DNA from: Chitinophagales bacterium
GTDB lineage: Bacteria; Bacteroidota; Bacteroidia; Chitinophagales; Chitinophagaceae
Reading direction: 5' to 3'
Length of the DNA: 64,000 nt
Assembly (NCBI GenBank): GCA_026931325.1
Contig: JAIXLO010000160.1
Coordinates: forward strand, 186,001 to 250,000
Below are positions 61,793 to 64,000 of this stretch, in pieces; positions within the stretch are counted from its first letter, which is position 1, and every line of letters starts with the position of its first letter. The position numbers and the translations under genes are program-made. Below the pieces are notes generated by a model, which had not been told where the DNA came from, ran no database searches, and saw only the letters and a list, made by a program, of their open reading frames with translations.

Positions 61793-62634
61793 ATGAAACT
61801 TTTTTATTAGAATGTCCTGAAATAAACCTTATTTCCGACTTGCTTAAAAAAGATTTAGTTGGTAAAAAAATACTAAGAATTGAGCTTTATGATTATTATA
61901 GTAATAATAAGCCAAGCGGTTCAGATAATTTTATTCATCAAAATTACTTAGATAATTTTATAGTAAAAAATGTTAATTCTTATGGAAGATTAATTTATTT
62001 TGATATTGAAAATAAATTAGGACAATTACATATAATATCTAAATTAAGATTTAGCGGAAGCTGGACAAGATTTAAAACAAAAAATGTATTAATGGAGATT
62101 GTATTAGATGACAATACATCAATATATTTTAGCGATCCTTCAAAATTAGCAACCGTTTCTTTTGAAACTAAAGAAAGTTTAAATAAAGAAATTAATAAGG
62201 GCGTCGATCCGCTGAAAGTCTCAGTTGTTGATTATTTTGATAAAATCCATAAAAAAGCACGAAATACTACAATGACTATAAGTAGATTTTTATTTTCCAT
62301 AAAAAATTTTTATGGAATTGGACATTACTTAAGAGCTGAGACTCTATATAGATCAAAAATTTATCCCTATAAATATACTCAAACTTTAACGAGAGAGCAA
62401 TTATTTACTATTTGTAATAATTTAAGAGATATTGCAACCGAATCGTATAATAATGGTGGCGCACAAAATATAAAATATTCTAATGATATTGAATTATCAG
62501 GAAATTACAGAACACAATTTAAAGTTTTTGAAAAAAGATATAATGATGATAATAAAAAAATAATATGGACGGTTGGGAAAAAAGATAAAAATCCAATTTT
62601 TTGGTGTCCAGAAGTACAAGAGAAAAATGAATAA
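61789..62634 (+). CDS. Divergent Fpg/Nei-like DNA glycosylase homologue lacking the N-terminal proline
   Basis: I take ATG 61789 (281 residues, ATGA overlap). A GTG nine bases upstream in the same frame would lie inside the GT2 gene. The order of blocks follows Fpg/Nei: an E-C-P-E-I start like E-L-P-E-V; GKKILRIE; YGRLIYFDI; LHIISKLRFSGSW; YFSDPSKLATVSF; GVDPL; a helix-two-turn-helix at 165-193 (FLFSIKNFYGIGHYLRAETLYRSKIYP). The end reads FKVFEKR...WCPEVQ. The catalytic Pro of Fpg must be residue 2, but here 7 residues precede the matching E, and the Pro position is Leu. Only one of four zinc-finger cysteines remains (C273). It may bind DNA without classical glycosylase/lyase chemistry. Confidence 0.75.
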   Translation: MNETFLLECPEINLISDLLKKDLVGKKILRIELYDYYSNNKPSGSDNFIHQNYLDNFIVKNVNSYGRLIYFDIENKLGQLHIISKLRFSGSWTRFKTKNVLMEIVLDDNTSIYFSDPSKLATVSFETKESLNKEINKGVDPLKVSVVDYFDKIHKKARNTTMTISRFLFSIKNFYGIGHYLRAETLYRSKIYPYKYTQTLTREQLFTICNNLRDIATESYNNGGAQNIKYSNDIELSGNYRTQFKVFEKRYNDDNKKIIWTVGKKDKNPIFWCPEVQEKNE

Positions 62635-63574
62635 AATAAATATATTTTCAATACTTATAAATATTTTGCTAATTATAGGATTCATTTGTTTTATGATATA
62701 TAATTATCAATTTAATAAAAATATTTTAAATTCTTTAGAGCAAACACAAATAAAACAAAAACAGATAGATGAGTATATTATAAGAAGTTCAACAAATACA
62801 ATATCAAAAGAAGATTTTAATAAAATATTAAAATTAAATAAAATAGATATTGATAAAATAGAAAAAGATATTGAATTATTGAATGGAAAACTTGATTCAT
62901 ATAATCAAGTAAAGATAATATCTGTTACACAAAATGGTACAAATGTTCCAAGCACAAAACAAGTTCCAAAATCTGATAATGACAAAGAAGATAAAAAGGA
63001 TGACGAATACTTAAAAAACAAACAAGTATTAGACTTATATGAAAATTTTGGAAAAGTGAAATTGCCGTTAGCTAGTGTTGGATTTTCTGCATGGAAAAAT
63101 AATCCATGGGATTATACTATTCCCGGAAGAACATATAAGCTTGATACAATTATAGCAAAGACAGAAAAAGATGATACTGTTGTTTATAATAAATTCGGTG
63201 TAGAGATTGATAATAAATATTATGAACTTAATATCAATGAAAGTAAAACAGTTCAAGTTTTTCCTGAATCTAAATTTAGATTTAGTCCGAAATTGTTTTT
63301 AGTTGAAGATATAGGATATAATAATAAAATAAATTTATCGACATCATTATATTTTTCTTTTATGCAGTATGGATCAACCATCAATTATCCAAAATTTACC
63401 TTCGCTAATTTAGGTATTGGAATTGATAGAGATAAAAATTTAAGAATAGGTTTAGCTCCAGTTTTATATAGAATTAATTACAATTTAATAAAAAATTTGT
63501 ACCTTGGTCCATCCATTGGAGTCAATTCTTCAAAACAAATAGATATATCTTTTGGTATAGGACTTTCATTTTAA
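62627..63574 (+). CDS. Membrane-anchored protein with coiled coil and outer-membrane-like C-terminus
   Basis: Start ATG 62627 gives 315 residues with an N-terminal membrane anchor at about 5-26 (INIFSILINILLIIGFICFM). The longer frame adds 18 basic residues inside the upstream gene. Residues 30-100 are helical coiled coil (SLEQTQIKQKQIDEYI; DIDKIEKDIELLNGKLD). Then comes a charged linker (PKSDNDKEDKKDDE). The last 100 residues are alternating strands (KFTFANLGIGID, LRIGLAPVLYRINYNLI, YLGPSIGV, IDISFGIGLSF) ending in Phe, like outer-membrane beta proteins. An envelope-spanning architecture of this type suggests a spanin-like lysis protein or a surface protein of phages of diderm hosts. This is inference; no family name is claimed. 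Confidence 0.55.
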   Translation: MNKINIFSILINILLIIGFICFMIYNYQFNKNILNSLEQTQIKQKQIDEYIIRSSTNTISKEDFNKILKLNKIDIDKIEKDIELLNGKLDSYNQVKIISVTQNGTNVPSTKQVPKSDNDKEDKKDDEYLKNKQVLDLYENFGKVKLPLASVGFSAWKNNPWDYTIPGRTYKLDTIIAKTEKDDTVVYNKFGVEIDNKYYELNINESKTVQVFPESKFRFSPKLFLVEDIGYNNKINLSTSLYFSFMQYGSTINYPKFTFANLGIGIDRDKNLRIGLAPVLYRINYNLIKNLYLGPSIGVNSSKQIDISFGIGLSF

Positions 63575-63580
63575 GGAAAA

Positions 63581-64000
63581 ATGCTACACATACTAACTTT
63601 AACATATAAAGCTGAAAATAGAATAGGAGATTTATATAACTCATTAACAAAATCTAAAATTGATTGCAATTTTATTTGGCATATAAAAGATAACAAGTCT
63701 GTTGACAGCACTAAAGAAATAATAAAATCTTGGAATGATAGTAGGGTAAATTTATTTGAATGTCCTCATAATAATGATAGCTTTGCCTATGGTATGAATG
63801 TATTATTTAAAAGATCTGAGGCTAAGGACGAAGATTATATTTTATTATTAAATGATGATGTTATATTTAATGATCCATCCGATATTCAAAAAATGATTAA
63901 CTGTTTTTCAAATAAATCTGTTGGTGCGGTTGGATGCAAATTGTTATATAAAAATACTGATAAAATACAACACGCTGGCGTTATTTTTGATAATATCAAA
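63581..64000 (+). CDS. Glycosyltransferase family 2 (3' end outside window)
   Basis: The frame starts at ATG 63581 with AAGGAAAA directly upstream and runs open to the window end (140 codons). It starts MLHILTLTYKAENRIGDL, has the nucleotide-sugar segment D-Y-I-L-L-L-N-D-D-V-I-F at 85-96 (N-D-D for D-x-D), and VGAVGCKLLYKNTDKIQHAGVIF at 114-136. That last block is highly typical of rhamnosyl or galactosyl GT2 enzymes. It is the third glycosyltransferase of the cluster. The acceptor-binding and C-terminal parts are not seen. Confidence 0.85.
   Translation, partial: MLHILTLTYKAENRIGDLYNSLTKSKIDCNFIWHIKDNKSVDSTKEIIKSWNDSRVNLFECPHNNDSFAYGMNVLFKRSEAKDEDYILLLNDDVIFNDPSDIQKMINCFSNKSVGAVGCKLLYKNTDKIQHAGVIFDNIK

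Noticed and set aside
1-64000. CRISPR arrays, tRNA and rRNA genes
   Set aside because: No regularly spaced repeats, cloverleaf-like segments or ribosomal RNA stretches were found on reading both strands; a dedicated scan was not possible.

Overview
The window is part of the genome of a large, AT-rich, contractile-tailed bacteriophage (myovirus type). There is no 16S rRNA, tRNA or bacterial housekeeping gene that I can see. About four fifths of it encodes virion parts in the order typical of a myovirus tail module: sheath, tube, frameshifted tail-assembly chaperone, tape measure, hub, spike, gp25-like wedge, gp6/J-like wedge, then very large wedge or appendage proteins. The size of the structural genes (up to 2340 codons) and the accessory load suggest a large or jumbo phage. 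The host cannot be named from this sequence.

Layout. 1-2485 (+): small accessory genes: a methyltransferase tail end, a SET-domain protein, an HExxH metalloprotease and two unknowns. 2532-9610 (-): an appendage cluster with three paralogous fibre-like proteins, a Gly-rich repeat protein and a small virion protein. 9621-9642: a perfect palindrome between divergent genes. 9647-11283 (+): patatin phospholipase, HNH protein, a small unknown and a cold-shock protein. 11273-12091 (-): three short coupled genes. 12114-24717 (+): neck/appendage proteins, a second HExxH protein, an intein-containing structural protein, a small membrane protein and a 1957-residue beta-helix fibre. 24753-24941: a decayed HNH endonuclease. 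24980-44366 (+): the core tail module with an HNH endonuclease inserted in it. 44363-45566: gp25-like wedge flanked by two antisense small genes. 45607-59984 (+): baseplate wedge and appendage giants. 59997-64000 (+): three glycosyltransferases, an Fpg/Nei-like protein and a membrane-anchored protein with an outer-membrane-like C-terminus.

How it works together. The tail operon encodes the contractile machine. The minus-strand fibres, the beta-helix fibre and the LamG-bearing and dockerin-bearing baseplate proteins probably form the adsorption apparatus. The glycosyltransferases may modify host or virion surfaces. At least four selfish or ex-selfish elements (one intein, two HNH genes, one HNH relic) sit in or beside late genes.

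The most interesting signals are the intein that splits a four-Cys metal site in a virion protein, the -1 frameshift with a well-placed downstream inverted repeat, the strong recurrence of the tripeptide Asp-Gly-Tyr in only some virion proteins, a shuffled small beta module that also enlarges the sheath, two dockerin-like calcium loops in a baseplate protein, and a shared N-terminal leader on two unrelated accessory proteins.
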